Shown: piece by piece, positions 15,863-23,518 of the stretch
Layout of the letters: each line of letters opens with the position of its first letter
Numbering within the stretch: the stretch's first letter is position 1
Source of the DNA: Phycisphaerae bacterium
Lineage (GTDB): Bacteria; Planctomycetota; Phycisphaerae; Sedimentisphaerales; Anaerohalosphaeraceae
Reading direction: 5' to 3'
Length of the DNA: 23,924 bases
Assembly: GCA_021736615.1 (NCBI GenBank)
Contig: JAIPFN010000099.1
Span: 1-23,924, forward strand
Made by a program: the position numbers and the translations under genes
The notes under the pieces: model-generated
What the model was told of the DNA's origin: nothing
The model's database searches: none
The model's input: the letters and a program-made list of their open reading frames with translations, nothing else

Positions 15863-15936
15863 TAGCGACGGGTGGATTCGAACCACCGACCTCAGGCTTA
15901 TGAATCCCACGCTCTAACCAGCTGAGCTACGTCGCC
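15863..15936 (-). tRNA. tRNA-Met (anticodon CAT), elongator-like, weak anticodon stem
   Basis: 74 nt. D arm GCTC-AGCTGGTTA-GAGC, loop TTCATAA (anticodon CAT), T arm GGTGG-TTCGAAT-CCACC. The body matches elongator tRNA-Met rather than fMet or Ile2. The anticodon stem TGGGA/GCCTG has two wobble pairs and an A31-G39 mismatch, and the acceptor GGCGACG/CGTCGCT has G1-U72. CCA is not encoded. It may be functional, decayed or mis-sequenced. Confidence 0.88.
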
Positions 15937-15956
15937 GAAATCTTAACAAGAACGGC

Positions 15957-15984
15957 ATTTTACACACAAAATTCGGCATTGCAA
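15957..15984 (-). promoter_or_regulatory. Probable promoter of tRNA-Met
   Basis: Minus strand: -35 TTGCAA (15979-15984), 16-bp spacer, -10 TAAAAT (15957-15962), about 20 nt before the tRNA 5' end. Confidence 0.5.
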
Positions 15985-16039
15985 GAGAAATTACAGCATT
16001 TTCCAGGCAAAATTAAGCAATTTTCAATAAAATCCCCCT

Positions 16040-17581
16040 TTAGGCCTTGAATCTGTCAAACAAGTTATTATTGATTGACTTCAGTGCCGGGTAAATGCTT
16101 TTGTATATCTCAAACAGTGTTTCGTACTTTGCGGTCAATTCGAGGTTTGGGTTGTATACTTTTGTTGGTTTTTTGACCCGCTCGAAAGCCTGGTCGAGAT
16201 TTTCGTACAGGCCGATTCCGATACCGGCAAGCATGGCCGCTCCGAGGGGGGTTGCCTCCGGGACGTCGGAGACTTGTATTGGCAGGCCGAGCATGTCGGC
16301 TTTGTTTTGAATCCAGAACTGATTTTGCGAACCGCCGCCGGAAACGATTATGTTGTCGAAGCGGCAGTTGAGGCCGGATTCCATTGCCTGGCGGATTTCG
16401 AGGAACTGGTAGTTTAGGCCCTCGATAACGGCGCGGAGCATGTCGGCGTGTGTTGTGGTGCTGCTTAGACCTACGAACGCGCCCATTGATTTGGGATCGG
16501 TGATCGGACAGCCGGCCGCTGACAGGTGGGGAAGGAATATCGCTCCGGATGAGCCAGGGGAAGTTTCGCTAAGAGAGGCCATAAGATGCTGCCATACGTT
16601 TCCTTCGGTTTTTGCCTTTTGTTCGGCCTGGAAACCGAACTGCGCGCGGAACCATTCGAGGGATTCGCCGGAGGGAGCACCACCCCATGCGGCGTAGCAG
16701 TCCGGGGCGACATGCGATTGTATGCAGATTGCGGATTGGCGAATAGCATCGGTCATCGCAGGAGTCGGGATCGTTGAGATGACGGTTTCCCATGTGCCGA
16801 TGATGTCGAAAAGTGTGCCGGGCTTGTAAGCGCCGACGGGCAGAGTGCCGCAAATGTGGTCGTGTCCGCCGAGGACTACTGTTGTTTCGGTTGACAAGCC
16901 GGTCAAGGCGGATGCCTGGGCAGAGACTTTGCCGAGGACGGTCGAACTTTGCATGATCGGGGGCATGAGGGATGGTTCGATGCCGGAGTCTTTGAGGAGT
17001 TGGCCGGACCAGCGGTGTTTGGCCTGGTCCATCAGGAGCATGCAGGAGGCCATGGAGCGGTCGGTAGCGACTGCGCCGCAAAGCTTGTTATTCAGGAAAT
17101 CTTCGATAAGCAGCCACTTGTCGGCTTTGAACATTATCTCAGGTTGATTTTCTTTCATCCAGAGAATACGCATTGCCGCGACAATCGCCCACGTTGGAAA
17201 ACCGGTTATTTTGAATGTCTTTTCGGCGCCGATGTTTTCATTCCACCACTGGGCCTGTGCGGCGGTGCGGGGGTCGTGCCAGCTGATGAACGGGTAAAGG
17301 TGCTTACCGTTTGAATCGACCGGTACGCCATCCATTCCCATGCCGGTTACGGCGACGGCTTTTACGTGTGAGGGGTCGTCGATAGCGGCGAGGGCCTCTT
17401 TGACGGCTGCGGCTGAACCGTTCCATATCTGGTCGGGATCCCAAATGACCCACTCGGGATGGCCGTCCGGGGTGATCTGCTGAGTTGGACGCGAGGCCGA
17501 CGAAACTATATTGCCGTCGAGATCGAAGATTAGCGACTTAAGGCTGGTTGAGCCAAGGTCGATTGCCATCAGGTAATCCAT
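16040..17581 (-). CDS. FGGY-family carbohydrate kinase, 513 aa
   Basis: ATP-dependent sugar kinase of the FGGY family (xylulokinase/gluconokinase/YoaC-like). ATG 17581 is chosen because AGGAG lies 8 nt upstream; an earlier GTG at 17590 would overlap the ribosome site. Marks: phosphate loop AIDLGSTSLKSLIF near the N-terminus, catalytic Asp241 in VVLGGHDHICG, and the C-terminal nucleotide-binding motif IIVSGGGSQNQFW with GAAMLAG. It begins 5 bp after the RhaT-like transporter stop, so transport and phosphorylation are coupled in one operon. The substrate cannot be told from sequence; it is distinct from the LyxK-like kinase in the same cluster. tRNA-Met follows downstream. Confidence 0.92.
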   Translation of the reverse strand: MDYLMAIDLGSTSLKSLIFDLDGNIVSSASRPTQQITPDGHPEWVIWDPDQIWNGSAAAVKEALAAIDDPSHVKAVAVTGMGMDGVPVDSNGKHLYPFISWHDPRTAAQAQWWNENIGAEKTFKITGFPTWAIVAAMRILWMKENQPEIMFKADKWLLIEDFLNNKLCGAVATDRSMASCMLLMDQAKHRWSGQLLKDSGIEPSLMPPIMQSSTVLGKVSAQASALTGLSTETTVVLGGHDHICGTLPVGAYKPGTLFDIIGTWETVISTIPTPAMTDAIRQSAICIQSHVAPDCYAAWGGAPSGESLEWFRAQFGFQAEQKAKTEGNVWQHLMASLSETSPGSSGAIFLPHLSAAGCPITDPKSMGAFVGLSSTTTHADMLRAVIEGLNYQFLEIRQAMESGLNCRFDNIIVSGGGSQNQFWIQNKADMLGLPIQVSDVPEATPLGAAMLAGIGIGLYENLDQAFERVKKPTKVYNPNLELTAKYETLFEIYKSIYPALKSINNNLFDRFKA

Positions 17582-17586
17582 TATCG

Positions 17587-18681
17587 TCACTCCTTTTCTG
17601 TTTGTGTGGTGGCGGCTTTTTTGAGTTCATCTTCATATTGGCCGTGCATATAGTTTCCTCTTGTCAGGACGCTTACGCCGAGCATGAGGACTATTATACC
17701 GGCTATGATCCAGTTGACGCTGGTTTTGCTTGCGCCTTTCCATTCGCCCGTTAAAAAACCGTTGACGTTTCCGACCATAATCGCGAAGGACATAAATATC
17801 GCATAGCCAACGGCGGCGCCTATGTCACCGAGTTTTGAGGCACCTACTCCGTAAAGGAGGATCGCTCCGTCGTGGAGGCAGGCCATCGCAAGTGCGATCA
17901 GAAGGATATTGCCGATTCCTGGTTTGGTGAGTGTGGGCCAGGTTTTGTTTGCGGAAAGTTTGTATACGCAATAGCCGCACGCGGAGACAGAACCGCCCCA
18001 TAGGATCAGGGCTGAGACTACAAATGCCGAACGCCAGCCGGGATTGCCGAATTGCGTTTTGGAGATTTCCATGATCTCTTTACCGAAGCCGAACGCTATG
18101 CCGTAACATGCACAGAGTATGCCGGACAGAAAGGCTACTATAAGGCCTTTTGTCAGTTTGCTTCCGGTGGGCATTATTTCTGCGTCTTGGCCGCCGGATG
18201 ACTGGCTGGTACTTTTCAAGATCGCGGCTCGTCCGCAAACTACTACACCGGCAAGGCAGACCGCGATGCCGCCAATGATAGTAAGACCGTGCGCGGTGAA
18301 GATTTGGTCAGGTTTATGGATGACAAAACCGCCCAGGCCGCCGGTGATTATCTGTGCGCCGTAATTGATCGCGTATGCAAGCGACAGGCCGATGAAGGCA
18401 AAGCTGATGCCCAGTGTCATTGAGCCGAGACCCCATAGGAATCCGAAAGCTACGGGGTATATTACAATGGACCAGCCTGCCGTTTTGCATGTCTCGAAAA
18501 GGCCGTCGGCGATGAAGGGGAAGACTGTTGTGGGCAGGAGTATTGCGACAAAGAAGAAGAATGGGCCCCAGAGAGTTTCCCATGGTGTGTCCTTTTTTAC
18601 AAACTTACTTGGCAAACCGAACGAACCGCCGCACATGGCCCCGAAAAGTAACAGCAGTAAACCAAATCCCTGTGATTCCAT
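17587..18681 (-). CDS. RhaT-like sugar/proton symporter, 364 aa
   Basis: A polytopic membrane protein (about ten hydrophobic helices) of the L-rhamnose/proton symporter (DMT superfamily) type: GFLWGLGSMTLGISFAFIGL and LAYAINYGAQIITGGLGGF resemble the RhaT core. ATG 18681 is chosen because GGAG lies 7 nt upstream; the longer frame to 18738 runs into the intergenic hairpin repeat. E. coli RhaT is 344 aa. The substrate here may be another deoxysugar or pentose. The FGGY kinase follows after 5 bp; two repeat families fill the 209-bp gap to the URO-D-like gene. Confidence 0.87.
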   Translation of the reverse strand: MESQGFGLLLLLFGAMCGGSFGLPSKFVKKDTPWETLWGPFFFFVAILLPTTVFPFIADGLFETCKTAGWSIVIYPVAFGFLWGLGSMTLGISFAFIGLSLAYAINYGAQIITGGLGGFVIHKPDQIFTAHGLTIIGGIAVCLAGVVVCGRAAILKSTSQSSGGQDAEIMPTGSKLTKGLIVAFLSGILCACYGIAFGFGKEIMEISKTQFGNPGWRSAFVVSALILWGGSVSACGYCVYKLSANKTWPTLTKPGIGNILLIALAMACLHDGAILLYGVGASKLGDIGAAVGYAIFMSFAIMVGNVNGFLTGEWKGASKTSVNWIIAGIIVLMLGVSVLTRGNYMHGQYEDELKKAATTQTEKE

Positions 18682-18715
18682 AATTTGTCTCCGACAATTT
18701 AAAATGAATATTGAT

Positions 18716-18784
18716 TCCGCCAAAGGCGGATGTTCCATATTGAATATTGTATAATGAATGATTCGGCCTTGCGGCCGAGACTAT
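18716..18784. repeat. Twin hairpins, including dispersed repeat family 1, copy 2
   Basis: Two hairpins in 63 bases: TCCGCC-AAA-GGCGGA (18716-18730) and TCGGCC-TTGC-GGCCGA (18763-18778). 18749-18784 matches 8775-8810 at 34 of 36 positions, with the differences confined to the loop. The TGAATATTGATT and TGAATGATT leaders suggest one unit was duplicated and diverged. Confidence 0.75.
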
Positions 18785-18830
18785 TTCATTAACAACGTTA
18801 CGCCATATTTTCTTATGTTAGTCTGAATTC

Positions 18831-18894
18831 TTAGCGTTTTATCCCTGCGCTCGCGCTTCCGGCTTTTATTATCTTCACTTGGCTAAAGTGTTAC
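18831..18894. repeat. Dispersed repeat, family 2, copy A
   Basis: 64 bases matching 19971-20034 at about 55 positions, with a GCGCTCGCGC palindromic core. Its last bases TTAC contain the TAA stop of the URO-D-like gene. On the minus strand it reads AGCCGGAAGCGCGAGCGCAG, recalling the AGCCCGAAGCG-type repeats of planctomycetes. Confidence 0.75.
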
Positions 18895-19904
18895 GCTTTT
18901 CCGTATTTTCTTAACCCTTCCAGCATTGCTTTGTAGTTTTGCGGATTGACTCCTCTGTGAATGGTGTTGCTTGACGAGAGGATGTATCCGGTTGTTCCTG
19001 CTTGTTTGATTGCGTCTTTTACTTCGGCGGCGACATCTTCGGGCGTTCCGGTGCAAAGTGCGCCCTTGCAGTCGATGTTGCCCTTTAGGCATAGTTTATT
19101 GCCGTATTTTGCGCGGGTTTCGTCTAGTCTCATTGCCGCGCCGGGGTCGATGGGGTCGAGGCAGTCGATGCCAGCTTCGACCCAATAGTCAATAACGTCG
19201 GTGATGTCGCCGTCGCAGTGTTTGATTACGAAGTAACCCATGTCCTTGTAACCCTGTATGACTCTTTTGAACGTCGGGCCGATCAGTTCGAGGTACTGGG
19301 CGGGTCTAAAGAGCAGTCCGGCGGCGTTGGCGATGTCGTCGGTTGTCGCAACGATATTTGTGCCGTAGCGGTCCCTGGCGATTTTCGCGAGTTCGAGGTT
19401 GTAATCGACCGAACGGTTGAGCAGTTCTATGAAAAGATCGGGTTCTATCATGAATTGTACGAGGGCCTCTTCATAGCCTAGGAGATCACGCATATCTGAA
19501 AAGCCGTCGCGGAGATTCAGGATTATCGCGCGTCTGTCGCCGAACCGGTTTATCGCTTTTTCGAGGGTCGCGAAACGATACGGTGCGTGCGGGTCCGGGA
19601 AAGTATAGTCTTTGTGGCGGGTGATGTCTTTGATGGGATTGTCAATAGTCGCGGCGATGCAGTCGCCTGTCAACTGCCGTCTGGCTCCCCATTCGTCTAC
19701 GTATTCGGCGGCGGATGTGAATTCTTTTGTGTAGTCTGCACGGATGTTGATGCCGTCGATATCGAGCGATTCGACGATCTCTATGGGGTCGGTCGAGCCG
19801 GTCAGGGACTGGCCGACGGTTTCGTCTATAAACCACTCGAATGTGCCGACGCAATCCGGCTGTTCCATTCGTAATGCTGCTTCGATGCGTTGTTTTCCTG
19901 TCAT
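18891..19904 (-). CDS. Uroporphyrinogen decarboxylase-family protein, 337 aa
   Basis: URO-D fold (TIM barrel). It belongs to a common subfamily outside heme synthesis, with the pattern KH-S/C-DG, GIDCLDPIDPGAAMRLDETR, LCLKGNIDCKGAL and YILSSSNTIHRGV. The MtaA-type zinc motif HxC...C is absent: the first site reads KHCDGD and the last Cys place reads SSSN, so a corrinoid methyltransferase role is not supported. The true reaction is unknown. ATG 19904 has only a weak ribosome site. It lies between the LyxK-like kinase and the RhaT-like transporter, which suggests work in sugar catabolism rather than tetrapyrroles. Its stop codon lies inside the family 2 repeat. Confidence 0.88.
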   Translation of the reverse strand: MTGKQRIEAALRMEQPDCVGTFEWFIDETVGQSLTGSTDPIEIVESLDIDGINIRADYTKEFTSAAEYVDEWGARRQLTGDCIAATIDNPIKDITRHKDYTFPDPHAPYRFATLEKAINRFGDRRAIILNLRDGFSDMRDLLGYEEALVQFMIEPDLFIELLNRSVDYNLELAKIARDRYGTNIVATTDDIANAAGLLFRPAQYLELIGPTFKRVIQGYKDMGYFVIKHCDGDITDVIDYWVEAGIDCLDPIDPGAAMRLDETRAKYGNKLCLKGNIDCKGALCTGTPEDVAAEVKDAIKQAGTTGYILSSSNTIHRGVNPQNYKAMLEGLRKYGKA

Positions 19905-19970
19905 TTATAATCTCTGGTGCAATTTTTTGAATGTGTCAGTTTTTAAAATCTTTGAATTCAATTTGCAATT

Positions 19971-20034
19971 TTAGCGTTTTATCCCTGTGCTCGCGCTTCG
20001 GGCTCCTATTATCTTCATCTCACTAAAGAGTTAC
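19971..20034. repeat. Dispersed repeat, family 2, copy B
   Basis: Second copy of the 18831-18894 repeat. It ends at 20034, directly against the TGA stop (20035-20037) of the LyxK-like kinase, in the same orientation and phase as copy A. Confidence 0.75.
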
Positions 20035-21546
20035 TCAGGCCAGTTCTTTCCAGATCGGGTCGAGGGTTTGTATTACTTTTTTGTACCTGGCGTATTTTTC
20101 CTGATAGAGGGATTTCATGTCCGGGTTTGGCTCTATTCTTTTTGAGAAGTTTACCATGCTGTCTATCGCCTGCTGGTAGTCATCGAAGCATTGGCAAGCG
20201 ACACCACCGGCTATTGCGGCGCCGAGTGCGCCGAGTTCCGTGCCGTCGGGTATCTCAACTGTGCTCTGGAAACAGTCGGCGAAAATCTGGAGCCATACTT
20301 CGCTTTTTGCCGCCCCGCCGGTTAAGCGGATTGTCTCGGGCATTTTTCTAAAGCTTTTCAGGTTGTCCATGTGCGTCATGTGGGCGAAAACGACGCCTTC
20401 GTAAATAGCTCGCAGAACGTCTGCCCTGGTGTGGTGGCTTGCCATTCCGATCAGACAGGATTTTGCGTCCATGCCGGCGTTTGAGCCATAAAGGAACGGC
20501 AGGAAGATGATGCCTGATTCTTTCGGGTCAGTGCTTGCGACGAGTTCATTGCAAATGTCATAGACAGAACGACCCTGCTCTTTGGCGGTTTGTTTTTCGG
20601 TGCCGAAGAACTGGCTTACGAACCATTCGAGGTTGCCTGCCGAGGTTGCGCTTCCTTCGAGCATCAGGTAATATCCGGGTATCGAATAGCATGAGGTCAT
20701 AAACACCCCATCGACGACGGGTTTTTCGGAGATGTACTGGTTATTGCCCCAGGTACCGACTACGACGCAAAGCTGTGATTCGTCTGTTATTCCCGAAGCC
20801 AGTCCGCAGGCGTCGATGTCGAACATTCCGCCGGCAACGGGAGTGCCCTGCTTAAGGCCGGTTTTTTCGGCAGCGGCGGAGGTGATCGCACCGCAAATAT
20901 CGCTGGACTTTTTCAGCGGGGGCAAGAGCCTTTGCATTTCACCGATACCGAAAGCTTCGAGGACATCGGCATCATACTCGGCGGTTCCGACATTCATCAG
21001 GCTGGTTCCGCTCATATCGGTAAGCTCTGCGAAAGCTTCGCCGGTCAACTGGAAGCGGATAAAATCCTTGGCCATCAGGACGTGTTCGGATTTAGCAATG
21101 ACATCAGGTTCGTTATCACGAATCCATGCAAGCAAGGCGTTCGGCTGGGCCGGCCAGATACACTGCATGGTCTTTGGGCGGATGGCTTTGTCGACGCCGT
21201 CTGCGGCCCATTTTTCGATATATTCACGTGCGCGTCCGTCGCTGGACATGATGGCGTTTCTGGTGGGTTTGCCGCCGGCGTCAATGAGATAGATACCGTT
21301 GCCATGGCCGGTACAGGTGACACAGGCGATGTCGGCAGGGTCAACGGTGGAGGTTGTAACCACCTCTTTGATTGCCTCGGCGGTCATGTTCCACATGACA
21401 GCGGCGTCACGTTCGACGAAACCGGCCTTTGGGGTGATAAGCCGGCTTTCCCTTGAAGCGACGGCGATCTCTTTGCCGTCAAGGGTAAACAACGCAGCCT
21501 TTGAGACTGTTCCACCGTTATCGATTCCGAGTAGATATTCAGCCAT
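20035..21546 (-). CDS. L-xylulokinase-like FGGY kinase, 503 aa
   Basis: Closely resembles E. coli LyxK (L-xylulose kinase) along its length: AEYLLGIDNGGTVSKAALF, GFVERDAAVMW, NAIMSSDGRA, GTPVAGGMFDIDACGLASGI with catalytic Asp243, SATSAGNLEWF, FLPFLYGSNAGMDA, AIYEGVVFAHMTHMDNL and TGGAAKSEVWLQIFADCFQ. LyxK phosphorylates L-xylulose (and 3-keto-L-gulonate). ATG 21546 has AAGGA about 8 nt upstream. It begins 33 bp after the propeller lipoprotein stop. A related ketose or polyol substrate is possible. Confidence 0.9.
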   Translation of the reverse strand: MAEYLLGIDNGGTVSKAALFTLDGKEIAVASRESRLITPKAGFVERDAAVMWNMTAEAIKEVVTTSTVDPADIACVTCTGHGNGIYLIDAGGKPTRNAIMSSDGRAREYIEKWAADGVDKAIRPKTMQCIWPAQPNALLAWIRDNEPDVIAKSEHVLMAKDFIRFQLTGEAFAELTDMSGTSLMNVGTAEYDADVLEAFGIGEMQRLLPPLKKSSDICGAITSAAAEKTGLKQGTPVAGGMFDIDACGLASGITDESQLCVVVGTWGNNQYISEKPVVDGVFMTSCYSIPGYYLMLEGSATSAGNLEWFVSQFFGTEKQTAKEQGRSVYDICNELVASTDPKESGIIFLPFLYGSNAGMDAKSCLIGMASHHTRADVLRAIYEGVVFAHMTHMDNLKSFRKMPETIRLTGGAAKSEVWLQIFADCFQSTVEIPDGTELGALGAAIAGGVACQCFDDYQQAIDSMVNFSKRIEPNPDMKSLYQEKYARYKKVIQTLDPIWKELA

Positions 21547-21579
21547 AGCTTTTTTCCTTATGAATTAAGTGTTACGTTT

Positions 21580-22656
21580 TCAGTCCATTTCGATAACGGA
21601 GACCGTATGCGGAGCGTCATGGTTGTTACCATCCAGCGTAAGGTCAATATTTGCGACATATATTCTGTTGCCGCGAATGCAGACTTCCGAAGGTTTGTCC
21701 AGTTTTCCGCCAACACCGCCGGAGTCGTTTTCATTTTTCGCTATAGTCGTAACCTTGCCGGTCTTCGGGTTGACGGCATGAACGGCATTGCCGATAAAAT
21801 CAGCAATAATAAGATTACCCGTAACCGGACATATCTTCATTCCGTCGGTGCTCTTCATTCCGTTGCCCTTTGCAAGGGTTTTCTGCAAAATGACTTTACC
21901 AGCCGCATCAAGTTTGATCACTTCGACGCTGGCCTCACCAAAGTTGCAGACAAACATAGTTCCGTCAACGGCGATAGCCATTCCGTTTGCGCCGACAGTG
22001 CCCCACCATTCTTTGTCTTGGGTTACAAGGGTTGTAACAAGATGCGGATCCTGTTTGCCGCCGGTCGTATTATAAGCAGCGACATGAACCGGGCCTGCCG
22101 TAAGTTCTGAATTTTTGAACCGCCATACGCCGCTGATCGTTTTACCGTCAACAGTGGCCATGTTCGTGTCAGTTACAAAGACGCTGTCTTTGGTGCATAC
22201 GATGGCGTTTGCCTGCATTATACCGGTTGCGACGACCTCGGTGCCGATTGCTTTTCCGTCTTTCATGTTTACGCGGATAATTCTGGACTGATTATCTGTT
22301 CTGCCGACGAAGCCCTGGTTGTCGGCGACATATAGATTGCCGTCCGGGCCGATGTCTATGCCGAGCGGAGCAGCCTTGCCGGTAACGGGATGAACAGGTA
22401 AAGCCGTAACCTCGCTGACCTGGTCTTTTTCATCGATCTTCAAAACAACTGCGGGGAATATATCATTATTAAAGTTCGGCACGCACAGTAAAATGTTATT
22501 GCCGGCGTCAAGAACCATGCCGTCTGGAGTGTTATATTTCTCGGGCAGGTTAACTGCCACCTTCGGCGTTTTAAGTGCCGACCCGCAACCGCTAAACATT
22601 ACAATCGAGACAACCATAACAATTAAAACAAACACTGCGTTTCTTTTCTGCTTCAT
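21580..22656 (-). CDS. Beta-propeller (SMP-30/NHL-like) lipoprotein, 358 aa
   Basis: Lipoprotein signal MKQKRNAVFVLIVMVVSIVM then FSGC (Cys24). The body is a repeat of short strands with NTPDGMVLDAGNNILLC, APLGIDIGPDGNLYVADN, GMKICPVTGNLIIADF and KPSEVCIRGNRIYVAN, typical of a six-bladed SMP-30/gluconolactonase or NHL-type propeller. If enzymatic it could be a periplasmic lactonase for the aldonolactone made by the neighbouring dehydrogenases; the classic SMP-30 metal ligands are not clear to me, so a sugar-binding role is equally possible. ATG 22656 follows GGGAG. Confidence 0.85.
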   Translation of the reverse strand: MKQKRNAVFVLIVMVVSIVMFSGCGSALKTPKVAVNLPEKYNTPDGMVLDAGNNILLCVPNFNNDIFPAVVLKIDEKDQVSEVTALPVHPVTGKAAPLGIDIGPDGNLYVADNQGFVGRTDNQSRIIRVNMKDGKAIGTEVVATGIMQANAIVCTKDSVFVTDTNMATVDGKTISGVWRFKNSELTAGPVHVAAYNTTGGKQDPHLVTTLVTQDKEWWGTVGANGMAIAVDGTMFVCNFGEASVEVIKLDAAGKVILQKTLAKGNGMKSTDGMKICPVTGNLIIADFIGNAVHAVNPKTGKVTTIAKNENDSGGVGGKLDKPSEVCIRGNRIYVANIDLTLDGNNHDAPHTVSVIEMD

Positions 22657-22699
22657 AACAATTCTCCCTAATTAAAGTTATTGCAAGTTACTATTGCAA

Positions 22700-22727
22700 A
22701 GAGCTGCCGGCTGGAAGTCGGCACTAC
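22700..22727. repeat. Dispersed hairpin repeat, family 3, copy 2
   Basis: 28 bases matching 9694-9721 at 25 positions. It lies in the 73-bp gap between the SDR stop and the lipoprotein start; the hairpin stem GCCGGC/GTCGGC is kept with one G-U pair. Confidence 0.7.
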
Positions 22728-22729
22728 AT

Positions 22730-23500
22730 TTATCTCATTAGCATCCCGCCTGTGACGTCTACTGTCGCTCCGGTCATATATGACGATCTTTGCGAGGCGA
22801 GGAAAAGCACGACGTCGGCGATCTCTTTGGGTTCGGCGATCCTGTGCAGGGGGACGCGGTTTAGATATTTTTCAACGTCTTTGCTTATCAGTTCGGCAAC
22901 CATTTCCGTCATCACCAGCCCCGGCGCGATTGCGTTTACACCTATCCCGTGCGGAGCCATCTCGCGTGCGAGCGCTACCGTAAATGTTACCATTCCGCCC
23001 TTGGTCGTATCGTAAGGGGATTTGCCCGAAACCGAACCTCTAAACGCTGCCTGAGAGGCAATGTTGACAACTCGACCCTTTAGACCTTTTTCAAGCTGCT
23101 GCCTTATAAATTCCCTGCTGCAAAGAAAAGTACCGTCAAGATTTACGTCCATCGCCTGTTTCCAGGTCGCAAGTTCCATGTCCTTTACCGGTCCGACCGG
23201 GCAAACCGCCGCGTTATTTACAAGAACATCGACCTGGTTATACCTGGCAGTAATATCGGCATACATCTTAATAACCGCTTGTTCGCTGGAAATATCCGCC
23301 TCGAAAATATCAGCTTCGGTGCGGCAGTTTTCTTTTATATCGGCGACAAGTTTCTCTGCCATTTCTTTCTGGTTGCCGATATTGATATAATTGACCGCTA
23401 CTTTCATACCTTCTTCGGCAAATGCGCGGCATATCGCTTTTCCTATACCGCCTGAACCGCCGGTAACCAATGCTACTTTATCTTTAAGATTAAGATCCAA
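22730..23500 (-). CDS. SDR-family oxidoreductase, 256 aa (TTG start)
   Basis: Classical short-chain dehydrogenase/reductase. Cofactor loop VTGGSGGIG (13-20), NNAA (95-98), Asn120, and the catalytic set Ser149, Tyr163 and Lys167 (SPYDTTKGG). A GIGVNAIAPG-type segment and the GATVDVTGGM end are typical. It resembles FabG/glucose-1-dehydrogenase-like sugar dehydrogenases. The start is TTG 23500, supported by a strong AAAGGAG 7 nt upstream; no ATG fits. It follows the alcohol dehydrogenase by 18 bp, so the pair probably interconverts a polyol and sugar in the pathway fed by the kinases. Confidence 0.9.
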   Translation of the reverse strand: MDLNLKDKVALVTGGSGGIGKAICRAFAEEGMKVAVNYINIGNQKEMAEKLVADIKENCRTEADIFEADISSEQAVIKMYADITARYNQVDVLVNNAAVCPVGPVKDMELATWKQAMDVNLDGTFLCSREFIRQQLEKGLKGRVVNIASQAAFRGSVSGKSPYDTTKGGMVTFTVALAREMAPHGIGVNAIAPGLVMTEMVAELISKDVEKYLNRVPLHRIAEPKEIADVVLFLASQRSSYMTGATVDVTGGMLMR

Positions 23501-23518
23501 TTTAGAACTCCTTTATTG

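Noticed and set aside
18891..19904. HemE or MtaA-type methyltransferase
   Set aside because: The motif pattern fits another URO-D subfamily; the HxC...C zinc motif is absent and no heme or corrinoid genes are nearby.
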